Assembly: GCA_023485295.1 (NCBI GenBank)
Contig: JAMCZQ010000006.1
Location: 118,502 to 182,501, forward strand
Source: Candidatus Marsarchaeota archaeon
Lineage (GTDB): Archaea > Micrarchaeota > Micrarchaeia > Micrarchaeales > Micrarchaeaceae
Reading direction: 5' to 3'
Length of the DNA stretch: 64,000 nucleotides
The stretch's first letter is position 1; every line of letters starts with the position of its first letter. Below, in pieces: positions 10,913 to 19,436 of the stretch. The position numbers were made by a program, and so were the translations under genes. The notes beneath the pieces are model-generated. The model did no database searches. It was given only the letters and a program-made list of their open reading frames with translations, and was not told the DNA's origin.

Positions 10913-11494
10913 ATGCCCAAAACTAAAAATACCGTAATATTGGTTCTTGGCTCGCCAGGAGCAGGCAAAACCACCCTGATAAACAGCCTTCCAAAAAGAC
11001 CAAACACCAAAGTAATAAACATAGGCACCCTAATGGAGCATGAAGCGGCAGCCGAAGCAGTTACAAGGGACAGGCTTAGGTATCTTAGCACAAACAAGAT
11101 ACGCGCCCTAAGAAGAAAGGCTTTCAAGCGGATAGGGGCAATGTCAGGCACAATAATAGTGGATACGCATGCAACTGTTGAAAAAGGAAATAAATTTATA
11201 TTTGGACTTCCAATAAAAGATTTACATTACATGGGCAAAATATCAGGTATCATATATGTAGACGCAACGCCTGACGAGCTTGTAAAGCGAAGGCTTGCCG
11301 ACACGGTGAGGAAGAGGGAGAATGATGACCTCGAAGTGCTCAACCTGCAAAGGCAGATAAACCTTGCTGTAATGAGCGCATATGGGTCTGAATTTGACAT
11401 ACCTGTATATATATTGCACAACAAGGAAAACAAGCTTGAAAAATCAATCGAGGATTTCAGCAAGTTTGTTACAGACATACTGGAAAATACATGA
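10913..11494 (+). CDS. adkA: Archaeal-type adenylate kinase
   Basis: A 193-residue enzyme interconverting ATP + AMP and 2 ADP. It has the P-loop GSPGAGKT at residues 13-20 and the archaeal AdkA pattern (NIGTLM and DRLRYLS near the AMP site, TIIVDTHATV as Walker B, a C-terminal NLAVMSAY segment). It lacks the bacterial LID insertion. It heads a run adkA, DUF106, L34e, cmk, L14e, a conserved archaeal order usually placed downstream of secY; secY is not present here. GGTC eight bases before ATG is a weak ribosome binding site. Confidence 0.92.
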   Translation: MPKTKNTVILVLGSPGAGKTTLINSLPKRPNTKVINIGTLMEHEAAAEAVTRDRLRYLSTNKIRALRRKAFKRIGAMSGTIIVDTHATVEKGNKFIFGLPIKDLHYMGKISGIIYVDATPDELVKRRLADTVRKRENDDLEVLNLQRQINLAVMSAYGSEFDIPVYILHNKENKLEKSIEDFSKFVTDILENT

Positions 11495-11509
11495 TAAAAC
11501 AGCGATTTT

Positions 11510-12025
11510 ATGGTTGCAACAATAGCGCTTAACACTGCAATGCCGTTTACTACAATGGCGATAATAATAGCCATAGGCCTTGCTTATATTGCTTTTTCAA
11601 CATTTGCCCAGAGGAAAGTCGGCAATCCGAGAAGGATGAGGGAGCTTCAAAAACGCATGAACGACCTCTCAAAGGAGCTCAACGCCCTGATAAAGGCGCA
11701 TGCACCGCAGGAAGAAATAAGCAAAAAGCAGAGCGAACTGATGCCGCTAATGAGCGAAAACATGAAGGTTTCTATAAAGCCAATGCTCGTCATACTGCCA
11801 GTATTCTTTGCGCTCTATTACCTGCTGCTTCCTATGGCATTCGGCTCAATGGCAAACGAGTACGTGATGTTCCTGGGGTCTTTTAAGCTTAATTACCAGG
11901 GGGTATTTTTTGCATGCGTTTTCATAATAGGCATAATAACTTCGATATCGATAGTAATCTACGACAGGGTGAAAATGCGCAAGGAAAGCCAGAAGGAACC
12001 CCAGTCGCAGCCTGCAACGCAGTAG
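11510..12025 (+). CDS. DUF106 membrane protein, Oxa1/YidC/EMC3 superfamily
   Basis: A 171-residue integral membrane protein with an N-terminal transmembrane segment (about 12-30) and a charged coiled-coil region (RRMRELQKRMNDLSKELNAL, about 38-57). Two further hydrophobic segments follow near 92-112 and 130-153. Archaeal DUF106 proteins are homologues of EMC3, TMCO1 and YidC and are thought to help insert proteins into the membrane. The operon position after adkA is conserved in archaea. The acidic/basic tail after residue 155 lies in the cytoplasm by the expected topology. Confidence 0.88.
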   Translation: MVATIALNTAMPFTTMAIIIAIGLAYIAFSTFAQRKVGNPRRMRELQKRMNDLSKELNALIKAHAPQEEISKKQSELMPLMSENMKVSIKPMLVILPVFFALYYLLLPMAFGSMANEYVMFLGSFKLNYQGVFFACVFIIGIITSISIVIYDRVKMRKESQKEPQSQPATQ

Positions 12026-12086
12026 AATAATTATAAATAGCTTTACGCATAAACCTATTCTGTCAAATAACAAATTGGTGTTTATT

Positions 12087-12404
12087 TTGCCAAAACCGAT
12101 GTATAGATCGCATAGCATGAAGAAATCGCAGCGAGTGACCAAGTCCAAAAGGACCGTCACGCATTACCGCAGGGGCAAGAATTCCATGCCTCACTGTGCA
12201 ATCTGCGGCTCCGAACTTAACGGCATTTCAAGCCATGGCGGCAAAAGCAGGCGCACCAACAGCAGGATTTTTGGCGGCGTCTTATGCGCCAAATGCACTG
12301 CCCAAATAGTAAAACTTGGCAGCCGCGTTGAAAATGGCGACATAACCCTTGATGACATAGGCATGAATCAAAGGGCGTATGTGCTGCAGCTTGTTGCTCA
12401 CTGA
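12087..12404 (+). CDS. rpl34e: 50S ribosomal protein L34e
   Basis: A 105-residue large-subunit protein. The N-terminus PKPMYRSHSMKK matches the L34e start pattern, and two CxxC pairs (CAIC near 37-40, CAKC near 69-72) form the zinc site. The start is TTG 12087, nine bases after the GTG of GGTG at 12077-12080. Upstream in-frame codons would add residues without family similarity. It lies between DUF106 and cmk. Confidence 0.93.
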   Translation: MPKPMYRSHSMKKSQRVTKSKRTVTHYRRGKNSMPHCAICGSELNGISSHGGKSRRTNSRIFGGVLCAKCTAQIVKLGSRVENGDITLDDIGMNQRAYVLQLVAH

Positions 12405-12420
12405 TAAAAAGGGCAAAATA

Positions 12421-12948
12421 ATGAAAATATGCATATCTGGCTTCACTGCCAGCGGCAAAACAACAATAGCCCAAGCAGTATCAGAGGGCATGGGCATAAG
12501 CCACATACACAGGTCATACAAGGAATTTGTTAAAACCGAAGGCGACATTGCTGCCTTTGTTAGTAATGCAGACCCAAAATTCACTAAGGCCTTCGACAGG
12601 GAAATCATAAAATCCGTAAAAGCAAAAAGGGACTGCGTAGTAAGCACATGGCTCTCGCCATGGCTGGTTAAAGACGCCACACTGAAGATATGGCTTGCAG
12701 CAACCCTTGAAGAGCGCTCAAAGAGGTGGGCCCGCGATTACGGCATACCTATTAAGAAGGCAAAGAAAACTGTTGCCGCAAAGGACAGCAGCACAGTAGA
12801 AATGGCAAAGCGCACATACGGCATAGATTTGCGCGATATCAGCGCGTTTGACATAATTATAAATACTGAAAGAACAAGCAAAGAAGAAGCAGCTAAATTA
12901 ATAATATACTTTGCTAGATTGCGTTTGAACAAGGGAAAAGGTGCGTAA
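12421..12948 (+). CDS. cmk: Archaeal cytidylate kinase
   Basis: A 175-residue nucleotide kinase that phosphorylates CMP/dCMP. The P-loop GFTASGKT is at residues 7-14. The LID-like arginine segment RSKRWARDYGIP is near residues 100-111. The size and ribosomal-operon position are those of the short archaeal cytidylate kinase rather than the bacterial Cmk. ATG 12421 is chosen because similarity begins there, although the frame is open from 12379. Its stop is 1 nt before the L14e start. Confidence 0.88.
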   Translation: MKICISGFTASGKTTIAQAVSEGMGISHIHRSYKEFVKTEGDIAAFVSNADPKFTKAFDREIIKSVKAKRDCVVSTWLSPWLVKDATLKIWLAATLEERSKRWARDYGIPIKKAKKTVAAKDSSTVEMAKRTYGIDLRDISAFDIIINTERTSKEEAAKLIIYFARLRLNKGKGA

Positions 12949-12949
12949 A

Positions 12950-13192
12950 ATGTTGGTAGAACCAGGAAGAGTCTGCATAAAAAAATTCGGAAGGGACGCA
13001 GGAAGCAGAGCAGTTATAACTTCAATAGAGCCAGACGGCTTTGTAAAAATCATAACTGCAAAAAGGCCTAAAGAGCGAAAGTGCAACGTAAGGCATTTGG
13101 AATTCCTTAAAGAAGCCATAGATCCAAAAAACAAAGAGCAGGTAAACAAAACGCTTGGAATAGCAGAGCCGGCAAGGGCAAAAACAAAGTAG
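12950..13192 (+). CDS. rpl14e: 50S ribosomal protein L14e
   Basis: An 80-residue protein with the KOW-type L14e opening LVEPGRVCIKKFGRDAG and a basic RPKERKCNVRHLEFL stretch. It is a component of the large ribosomal subunit in archaea and eukaryotes. ATG 12950 is preceded by GGTGCG, with the GTG nine bases upstream; the GTG at 12941 belongs to this site. It is the last gene of the adkA-cmk run and converges on mre11. Confidence 0.93.
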   Translation: MLVEPGRVCIKKFGRDAGSRAVITSIEPDGFVKIITAKRPKERKCNVRHLEFLKEAIDPKNKEQVNKTLGIAEPARAKTK

Positions 13193-13195
13193 CAA

Positions 13196-14398
13196 TCAGC
13201 TTTCCAAAAACTGCAATGCGGCTTCTATCATTTTCTCCTTTTTTGAAGGGCCAAGGTCGGAAAGGATGTCAAAAAGCTGTTTGTAGTCTATTTTGCTGTC
13301 AAAGCCTGTTTCTATCAGCCTTTCTTTCAGTGCCTGAAGCCCTGCGTCTTTCACGCTGAGGTCATTAAGCCGGTTTTTCCTAATGTTCGCAATTCCCTCT
13401 TCTATTGACGGTTCTGAAAGCTTGGCTGTGTCAATTTCTACGATTGCTTTGCCTGCATATTTGGATGCAAGGTTTCTCAATCCCAATTCATTGCCGGCAC
13501 GCTCAAACGTTCCTTCAAGATATAATTTTACTATTGGCTTTTTTTCAGGAAATTCTGATATGCAGTCCAGAATTGCACCTTCACACCTTTCCCTGACCTT
13601 CGATGGGTTTTCTCCAGAGAATGCCAAATGCTTCACAACGAAAGGCCTGCTGTTTATCTCTACAAATTCGTATTTGTACTCGCTGGTGTCGAACAGTATG
13701 AAGCCCTTGCGCTCCTGCTCGCCCTCCTTCAGCTGTGTAAGGACAGTGCTGCCTGGTATAAGGAAGAGCTTGCCATAGAGCTTAGATGCAAGCCTGCTGT
13801 GTATGTGCCCGCATACGTACAGGTCGTATCCTTTCGGGAGCTCCTCATAATGTATAAAGTCCTTGTCGAATGGTAATATCTCATACACCGACTGATGGAA
13901 CATGAATATATTGAAGGATGAGCTTACTGGCTTTGGGTCAAGGGATCTTAGGGTCTCACGCACCCTCTCTTCAGATACGCCGCCAAGGCCGAATACTGAC
14001 ACCTTTTCGTCGCCCTTGCTTATTGTGGCTACAGATTCGCTCACGTCTATGACGAGGCCTGCAAGCGCCAGCACGCTCAATGGATTTTCCTTCCCTGCAG
14101 CTGTCCTTTCATGCGTTCCGGATATTGCTATTACTGGTTTGTCGGTATAAGCACTGCCGCTTCCAGAAAAAGATACAGTCCGCGCCCCAAAATTCCTGGT
14201 AGAAATATCCCTGAATATGCGCAGTGCCTGGGCCATAACGTCAGGCTTCGGCGCTCTTTTGTCGAAAATGTCGCCAGGCAGCAGTATCGCATCAGCCATT
14301 TCCGCTGCTTTTTCAAGCGCTTCGCGTGCTTGGTTCTGTGCGTCTTCAAAAAAGCGCTCGTATCCTATGTGCAAATCGGAAACTATTGCAATTTTCAT
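13196..14398 (-). CDS. mre11: Mre11-family DNA double-strand-break nuclease
   Basis: A 400-residue calcineurin-like metallophosphoesterase. Motifs seen are DLH (Asp8, His10), PGDIFD (Asp43), SGTHE in place of the usual GNHD, and CGHIH. These coordinate two manganese ions in Mre11/SbcD nucleases, which resect DNA ends with Rad50. The C-terminal part (about 270-400) would hold the capping and Rad50-binding regions. No rad50, herA or nurA gene lies next to it. ATG 14398 is preceded by GTGAT, which contains the stop of the upstream DHH gene, so the two are probably translationally coupled. Confidence 0.88.
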   Translation of the reverse strand: MKIAIVSDLHIGYERFFEDAQNQAREALEKAAEMADAILLPGDIFDKRAPKPDVMAQALRIFRDISTRNFGARTVSFSGSGSAYTDKPVIAISGTHERTAAGKENPLSVLALAGLVIDVSESVATISKGDEKVSVFGLGGVSEERVRETLRSLDPKPVSSSFNIFMFHQSVYEILPFDKDFIHYEELPKGYDLYVCGHIHSRLASKLYGKLFLIPGSTVLTQLKEGEQERKGFILFDTSEYKYEFVEINSRPFVVKHLAFSGENPSKVRERCEGAILDCISEFPEKKPIVKLYLEGTFERAGNELGLRNLASKYAGKAIVEIDTAKLSEPSIEEGIANIRKNRLNDLSVKDAGLQALKERLIETGFDSKIDYKQLFDILSDLGPSKKEKMIEAALQFLES

Positions 14399-14403
14399 GA
14401 AAA

Positions 14404-15375
14404 TCACTTGTAGAAAACTTCGTTTTCAAACATTTTGATGAATTCTGCCTTGCCCTCCTTCTTTGTTCCGTACGCTCCAGCAGCGCATGGATGCCCGCCG
14501 CCGACGCCGTCAATCGTTTTGGCTATGCTCTTCATGATTTTTCCCAAATGGAATTGGCGCTCTTTATCCAGGGGCGGCCTGCACCTTGCAGAAAAGGATA
14601 TCTCCTTCTCGGATTCGGAAGCAACCAGCGCTATATCAACTCCAATTTTGATCGCGTCATCAGCTGCAGCGGCCGCATGTGACTGCGTCTCGCCCTTCAA
14701 AAATAGCATTTTGTTTATGACTGCTATCTCAGAATTGAAAAGGTCCTTGAGCGTGCCAAGCCTTATTTCAGGCGGAGCCACATGCGAGAACTTTTCCGTT
14801 AGCTCCTGATAGCTTAGCCCTGCGTTTGAAAGCAGCTCGCCAATCTGCACAAAGCTGTGCGCCGTGGCATTTTTGAATTCAGCTGAATCTGCAATAATTC
14901 CTATTGCCAGCGCCTCGGCCATTCTTTTGTCAGGCGCAACCCCCAGATTCTTGAAAATGTCATAGACTATGCTTGCTGTGGAATTATAGCCTTCATCGTT
15001 GAATATCAGCAAGTCCCTGTCCACCTTGGAGGGTGCATGGTGATCTATTACAAGTATTTCGCATGAAGCATTGCGCAAATCTGTTTCAAAGCTGCCGCAG
15101 TCCTCGAAATTGTTTACGTCAACCATCACTATGAGTTCTGCATCCTTGATAAATCCATTTGTTATGTCCTTCTGATCCATGCCGAAGCTCTCCAGCACAA
15201 GCCTTGCATTTGCGCTCAAGAAATCAGGCGAGGAGATGTGTGCGTTTCCGAGCAATGCGCTTATGCCTAGCGCAGAAGAGATTGCGTCGGTGTCGCCTAT
15301 GCTGTGAAACGTTATCATGACTTTCTTGTTCTTGCTCTGCTCTATCCTCTGGCACAGTTGTTCAAAACTCAGCAC
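14404..15375 (-). CDS. DHH/DHHA1 family phosphoesterase
   Basis: A 323-residue enzyme of the RecJ/NrnA/PDE superfamily. GDTDA (Asp28, Asp30), a VDVNN segment (86-89), DHH (111-113) and the DHHA1 glycine motif GGGHPCAAGA (about 295-304) supply the metal and substrate sites. It could act on short oligonucleotides (NrnA-like), single-stranded DNA, or cyclic dinucleotides; the sequence does not decide. The start is GTG 15375. It lies between prefoldin beta and mre11 in one transcript. Confidence 0.85.
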   Translation of the reverse strand: MLSFEQLCQRIEQSKNKKVMITFHSIGDTDAISSALGISALLGNAHISSPDFLSANARLVLESFGMDQKDITNGFIKDAELIVMVDVNNFEDCGSFETDLRNASCEILVIDHHAPSKVDRDLLIFNDEGYNSTASIVYDIFKNLGVAPDKRMAEALAIGIIADSAEFKNATAHSFVQIGELLSNAGLSYQELTEKFSHVAPPEIRLGTLKDLFNSEIAVINKMLFLKGETQSHAAAAADDAIKIGVDIALVASESEKEISFSARCRPPLDKERQFHLGKIMKSIAKTIDGVGGGHPCAAGAYGTKKEGKAEFIKMFENEVFYK

Positions 15376-15387
15376 GCAAACCGCTCA

Positions 15388-15726
15388 TTACTTTTTAGAC
15401 TCATTAAGCGCAGAAGTTATCTGCTCCCTCAACTCCTGATCCTTCTTCTTGAGTTCGTCAATCTGCTTTTTAAGCATGCTTAGCCTCATGTCTATGAGCT
15501 CGTCTTTGTCCTGTATCTCTTTCAAGGCCTCCTCTTTGGTCGTTTCTATTATTGCCCCGCCAACTGCGGAATAAATCTTCCCCGTCGCCTTTTCTATCTG
15601 CTCCTTAGCCTGCTTGTACTCATCTTTCTGGGTTGAAAATTGCTCTTTTTGTGCGCTTAGCGCCTGCAGCTGCTCCTGGACCTTTTGATAGTCTACAGTG
15701 ATTTTCTCCAATTGGTTCTGATCCAT
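15388..15726 (-). CDS. pfdB: Prefoldin subunit beta
   Basis: A 112-residue protein that is almost wholly two coiled-coil helices (about 1-45 and 70-110) flanking a short hairpin region (TGKIYSAVGGAIIETT, about 48-63), as in archaeal prefoldin beta. The alpha2-beta4 hexamer captures unfolded proteins and hands them to the thermosome encoded at 9188-10837. ATG has GGTG eight bases upstream. The prefoldin alpha gene is not in this window. Confidence 0.92.
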   Translation of the reverse strand: MDQNQLEKITVDYQKVQEQLQALSAQKEQFSTQKDEYKQAKEQIEKATGKIYSAVGGAIIETTKEEALKEIQDKDELIDMRLSMLKKQIDELKKKDQELREQITSALNESKK

Positions 15727-15818
15727 AATAACACCGAACTTAGCATGTACCTGTGGTTCACTATTTATGGCTTAGATAAATATATGATACTTACTAAATT
15801 TTACCAGAACCTTCACAA

Positions 15819-16916
15819 TCACTTGTCTATCTCAGCCATTATGACGTCAAGCCCCCCAAGTATGGAAAACAGGTCAGCAAATTTCTGCCCTACTGCAATT
15901 TTTTCTAGCAGTGAGAGATTCATGTAAGTCGGCGAGCGCATATAAATGCGGTATGGCCTCTGCTTGTCAGGCACCATGTATATTATGCCCTCTCCTCTGG
16001 GCAACTCATGCCTTACTAAAACAGGCGCAGGATTTGCCTGCGGCCCTATAAGCTTTATCGGCATGCCAGTCACATCAGGCACTTCCGGCAGCGCGTCTAA
16101 TGCCTGCCTTATTATTTTTATGCTCTCAAACATCTCTTCGTACCTTACCCTATACCTCGCGTATGTATCTGACTTATTGCTTGTCGGGATCTTGAACTTC
16201 AGATTGCCATATTTGTAGTAAGGTGCCGCCTTCCTCACATCTTCCTCAATGCCTGCAGCACGCAGTACAGGGCCAGCCGCGCCCATATTTACTGCATCAT
16301 CCCTCTTCAGTATTCCAACCCCCTTTGTTCTTTCTAGGAATATTGAGTTGCCGTCCAATATGCCTGGATATTCAGTTATATGGTTTTCAATATAATCTGT
16401 GAGTTTGTAAGCCCTCTCCTTAAAGTTTGGAGGCAGGGGCTTGTCAAGCCCACCTACGCGCATGTTTACATAAAACATCCTGCTCCCTGACACGTCTTCC
16501 AAGAATTTTATCACCTGGGCTCTGTCCCTGAAGCACCACATAAACATTGTAAACATCTGCCCCAAGTCATTGCAGAAAGTTCCTAGCCAAAGCAAATGGC
16601 TGGCAATTCTTTGGAATTCATTTAAAATTACTCTTGCGTACTGCGCATCATCCTTTACTTCCTTCCCCTGCGCCATCTCTACCGCATTAACGTATAAGTC
16701 ATCCCAGGCAAGCGGAGCCACATAATCCATTTTTTCAGTATAAGAAGGGTTTTGCATGTACATTCTTGTTTCCATAAGCTTTTCGATTCCCCTGTGCAAA
16801 AACCCTATATGCGTTTCCAAATGCTCTATCGTATCTCCATTTACATCGACTACCAAGCGTAGCACTCCGTGCGTGCTCGGATGTATCGGCCCAACATTAA
16901 GTCTCATCACAGGCAT
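15819..16916 (-). CDS. nuoD: NADH-quinone oxidoreductase subunit D (49 kDa)
   Basis: A 365-residue subunit of the peripheral arm of complex I that lines the quinone site with NuoB. It has HPSTHGVLRL near the N-terminus, HRGIEKLME, and the conserved C-terminal segment ending in LFSILGGLDVIMAEIDK. The length fits a stand-alone NuoD. It is the last gene of nuoABCD. The remaining subunits (NuoH-N and any electron-input module) are not in the window. Confidence 0.94.
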   Translation of the reverse strand: MPVMRLNVGPIHPSTHGVLRLVVDVNGDTIEHLETHIGFLHRGIEKLMETRMYMQNPSYTEKMDYVAPLAWDDLYVNAVEMAQGKEVKDDAQYARVILNEFQRIASHLLWLGTFCNDLGQMFTMFMWCFRDRAQVIKFLEDVSGSRMFYVNMRVGGLDKPLPPNFKERAYKLTDYIENHITEYPGILDGNSIFLERTKGVGILKRDDAVNMGAAGPVLRAAGIEEDVRKAAPYYKYGNLKFKIPTSNKSDTYARYRVRYEEMFESIKIIRQALDALPEVPDVTGMPIKLIGPQANPAPVLVRHELPRGEGIIYMVPDKQRPYRIYMRSPTYMNLSLLEKIAVGQKFADLFSILGGLDVIMAEIDK

Positions 16917-17285
16917 TCAATCAAGCCTTTTGTAATCCTTACCCCAGACAAAGCTTTTTCTCAGTGGGGCTTCAGCCCCGTTCCATTTTTCAAGCAGAAG
17001 CCTCTTGACGTTCCTGCTAATTATTTGTATGCCGAACATTTCTGAAAGCTCGCGCTCCAGCCAATTTGCCGACATGTAAAGCATAATTACCGAATGTATG
17101 CTGGGATTTTTAGGATCCAGTTTTACAGTAATCAGTTCCTGCTCGTGCGTCTTCAGGTTGTACAGAATATAAATTACCTCTAACCTGTCAGTGTAATCCA
17201 CTGCAGTTATGCCCTTGAGGTAGTCAAACCCCTTTTTCTTCATTTCTTCTAATGTCGTCAGTAATGCCTCTTTCTGTATCTCCAT
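16917..17285 (-). CDS. nuoC: NADH-quinone oxidoreductase subunit C (30 kDa)
   Basis: A 122-residue subunit with the diagnostic C-terminal block ERELSEMFGI, followed by RLLLEKWNGAEAPLRKSF. It is shorter than many NuoC proteins (150-200 residues), mainly at the N-terminus. ATG 17285 is the preferred start; a GTG at 17297 is an alternative. It overlaps nuoB by about 62 bp and abuts nuoD. Confidence 0.9.
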   Translation of the reverse strand: MEIQKEALLTTLEEMKKKGFDYLKGITAVDYTDRLEVIYILYNLKTHEQELITVKLDPKNPSIHSVIMLYMSANWLERELSEMFGIQIISRNVKRLLLEKWNGAEAPLRKSFVWGKDYKRLD

Positions 17286-17850
17286 CAGTTTTTCCACCTA
17301 TCTTTTTTTGCAAGTTTATGAGCGCTTGGAAAAGGTTCTCGGGCTTTGGCGGGCAGCCAATCGCGTACACGTCGACAGGCAACACCTGGTCTATGCCTTT
17401 TATTATGTTGTAGCTCTCCCACCACGGCCCGCCAGATGTAGCACATTCACCATAAGCTATGACATACCTAGGTTCTGACATCTGCTCATAAAGCCTTTTT
17501 ACCCTGGGCACCATTGATTTTGTGACCCACCCAGCAACAATCATTACATCACACTGTCTTGGTGTGCCCCTAAACAGCAGGAAGCCCTTTCTTTCTGCAT
17601 CGATCCTTGCTGCTCCGAAATCCATAAGTTCCATGGCGCAGCACGCCAGGCCGAATTGCAACGGCCACAGCGACTTTTCCGCAGCCCACTGTATTACGCC
17701 AGATGCCCTTGCCTTTGCAAAGTCGCTGAGCTTTAGGAACAGTGCGTTGGTCTGGACCTTCCTGCCCTTTAGGCTGCTGGCTAGCAGGCTGTTCATCTCC
17801 TGTTCTGCGTTCTCAAAAGCCTCCTTAGTATAAGGCGCATCTTCACTCAT
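17224..17850 (-). CDS. nuoB: NADH-quinone oxidoreductase subunit B (20 kDa)
   Basis: A 208-residue subunit that carries Fe-S cluster N2. The four ligands are visible: Cys70 and Cys71 (GLACCAMELMDF), Cys134 (YGECATSGGPWW) and Cys164 (IGCPPKPEN). ATG 17850 lies nine bases after a GTG in GGTGGG and is preferred to the GTG itself (17859). The N-terminal 50 residues form a helical extension. It overlaps nuoA by 8 bp and nuoC by about 62 bp, so translation is tightly coupled. Confidence 0.95.
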   Translation of the reverse strand: MSEDAPYTKEAFENAEQEMNSLLASSLKGRKVQTNALFLKLSDFAKARASGVIQWAAEKSLWPLQFGLACCAMELMDFGAARIDAERKGFLLFRGTPRQCDVMIVAGWVTKSMVPRVKRLYEQMSEPRYVIAYGECATSGGPWWESYNIIKGIDQVLPVDVYAIGCPPKPENLFQALINLQKKIGGKTDGDTERGITDDIRRNEEKGV

Positions 17851-18199
17851 CATGCCCACCTATTAGCTTATACCCTATTATCGATAAAGCTGATGCAGCT
17901 ATAAGCATTATGAAGAAATAAATGCCCAAATACCTGCCATCAGTTTTAGAAACCAGAGCCCATAACAATGTGAGAATGGCAATTACCTCAAAAGGCAGGA
18001 AAAGCATCAGAAACGGGAAATATTCCACATCCATGTCCCTGCTGGAGCCTATCGACTTTTCGCCGCTTTCATAAGGCGCGGTTTTTACGTCGTTTAGATT
18101 TGCCGCCCTGCGCAAAAGCTTTGATGCAAAAAGGAATCCTGCAGGTATGGATATGCCAAGGAGTGCAAAAAGCACAATAGCTATATAATTATAAAGCAT
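17843..18199 (-). CDS. nuoA: NADH-quinone oxidoreductase subunit A
   Basis: A 118-residue membrane subunit with three transmembrane helices (about 5-25, 60-82, 92-112) and the conserved acidic loop PYESGEKSIGSS between helices 1 and 2. It is the first gene of nuoABCD. ATG has GTGTAAGC immediately upstream, and a TATA-like run is present about 25 nt further up on the minus strand, around 18220-18240. Confidence 0.92.
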   Translation of the reverse strand: MLYNYIAIVLFALLGISIPAGFLFASKLLRRAANLNDVKTAPYESGEKSIGSSRDMDVEYFPFLMLFLPFEVIAILTLLWALVSKTDGRYLGIYFFIMLIAASALSIIGYKLIGGHDE

Positions 18200-18258
18200 G
18201 CTTACACTGCTATACTTTGCATTGGTAATTATAAAAATATATGCGGCACGGGGCTAAC

Positions 18259-18555
18259 TTAAAAAGCGAGTTTCTTGAGTGCTTCTTTGTTGTCGTTTGC
18301 TGCAGCAACCACTGTTTTTTGCTTTTTGCACGAGAGGCATAAATAGTCTATCCAGTACGCTCCTCTCCTGTCAATGCTTACCCTAATGGGCTTCATAATA
18401 CCCCTGCATTTGTTTAGCCTGTCGCCTGGGTTTATATCTACGTGCAGGCTGTGCAGGCAATTAGGGCAATGGTCGGTATAACCATTCCCTGTTGCCTCAT
18501 ACCCACAAACAATGCATTTGAAGTTTTCAATCCTGCGCGAAAATTTTTTAGCCAT
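18259..18555 (-). CDS. RNHCP-domain zinc-ribbon protein
   Basis: A 98-residue protein with six regularly spaced cysteines. These are CIVC near residues 14-17, HCPNCLHSLHVDINPGDR in the RNHCP-type core (Arg-Asn replaced by Thr-Asp), and CLSC near the C-terminus, plus a single Cys in NKCRGIM. The family is named for its motif and has no established function; zinc or nucleic-acid binding is likely. It is transcribed divergently from dtdA. Confidence 0.75.
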   Translation of the reverse strand: MAKKFSRRIENFKCIVCGYEATGNGYTDHCPNCLHSLHVDINPGDRLNKCRGIMKPIRVSIDRRGAYWIDYLCLSCKKQKTVVAAANDNKEALKKLAF

Positions 18556-18692
18556 AGATAGCATCTTATTTCAGATATAATGCTTCATATTTCTTAATAT
18601 AAATAATATCGCTTTGTTATCGGACTAACGCCTTCGTATTGGCATTGCCAAATGCTTAATAATATTTTTAAGCGAAATAATACAGTGCAACC

Positions 18693-19436
18693 ATGCAAAT
18701 AGTATACACGACCACTGATACAGTGTCAATGAACGCAGGTTCATATTTGGAATCCAAGCGCCAAAATAATGACAGCATCAAAATCACCGTTACAGATACA
18801 TCGCTGCTGGATTTTAGCTGCGATGCCAATGCCAAAGACCCTATAATATTTTTAAGCAAGCACGTGAGCAGCAAGAACATACGCTCCTTCACTGTTCATT
18901 CTGAAGGAAACTGGGCTAGCGAGGCGAAGCTTGGCGGGAAGCCTAACGAGTTAAGCACAGCCGCTCCAATACCAATGTTCAGTGTACTGAAGCGCATGAA
19001 ATCTGCAGCCCCAAAAGACATGAATGTAACTTATGAAGCCACACATCATGGCCCATTGCTAAATGTTCCGTCTTTTTTCGCAGAAGTAGGCGGCGATGAA
19101 ACCACTATAAAAAACAAAGAGCTGGCAGAGTTTCTTGCAGACTCGGTATTGGAAGCGATAGAGAATCCAGAGAGCCCAAGGAAGGTCGTTGTAGGGATTG
19201 GGGGTAATCACTATGCATCAAAATTCACAAAGCTTGCAATAGAAAACGATTATGCGTTTTCTCATATAATGCCGCGTTACTACGTAAGCGAAACAAACGT
19301 TCTGCGACAGGCATTTGAAAGATCCGTACCTAAAGCAGAATCCGCAGTAATAGAATGGAAAACATTAAATTCTGCGGAAAGGCTAAATGTATTAAACGAA
19401 TTAAAAAAACTTGGAATCGAGTATGAAAAGACTTAA
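18693..19436 (+). CDS. dtdA: Archaeal D-aminoacyl-tRNA deacylase (DTD2/GEK1 family)
   Basis: A 247-residue proofreading enzyme that removes D-amino acids from mischarged tRNA. Family motifs seen are LSKHVSSKNIRSFTVH (residues about 53-68), ATHHGPLLNVPSFFAEVGG (about 115-133) and the zinc-associated GIGGNHYASKFT (about 169-180). ATG has GTG eight bases upstream and a TATA-like AATATTTTTAAG about 30 nt upstream. Its last 14 nt overlap the surface-protein gene. Confidence 0.93.
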   Translation: MQIVYTTTDTVSMNAGSYLESKRQNNDSIKITVTDTSLLDFSCDANAKDPIIFLSKHVSSKNIRSFTVHSEGNWASEAKLGGKPNELSTAAPIPMFSVLKRMKSAAPKDMNVTYEATHHGPLLNVPSFFAEVGGDETTIKNKELAEFLADSVLEAIENPESPRKVVVGIGGNHYASKFTKLAIENDYAFSHIMPRYYVSETNVLRQAFERSVPKAESAVIEWKTLNSAERLNVLNELKKLGIEYEKT

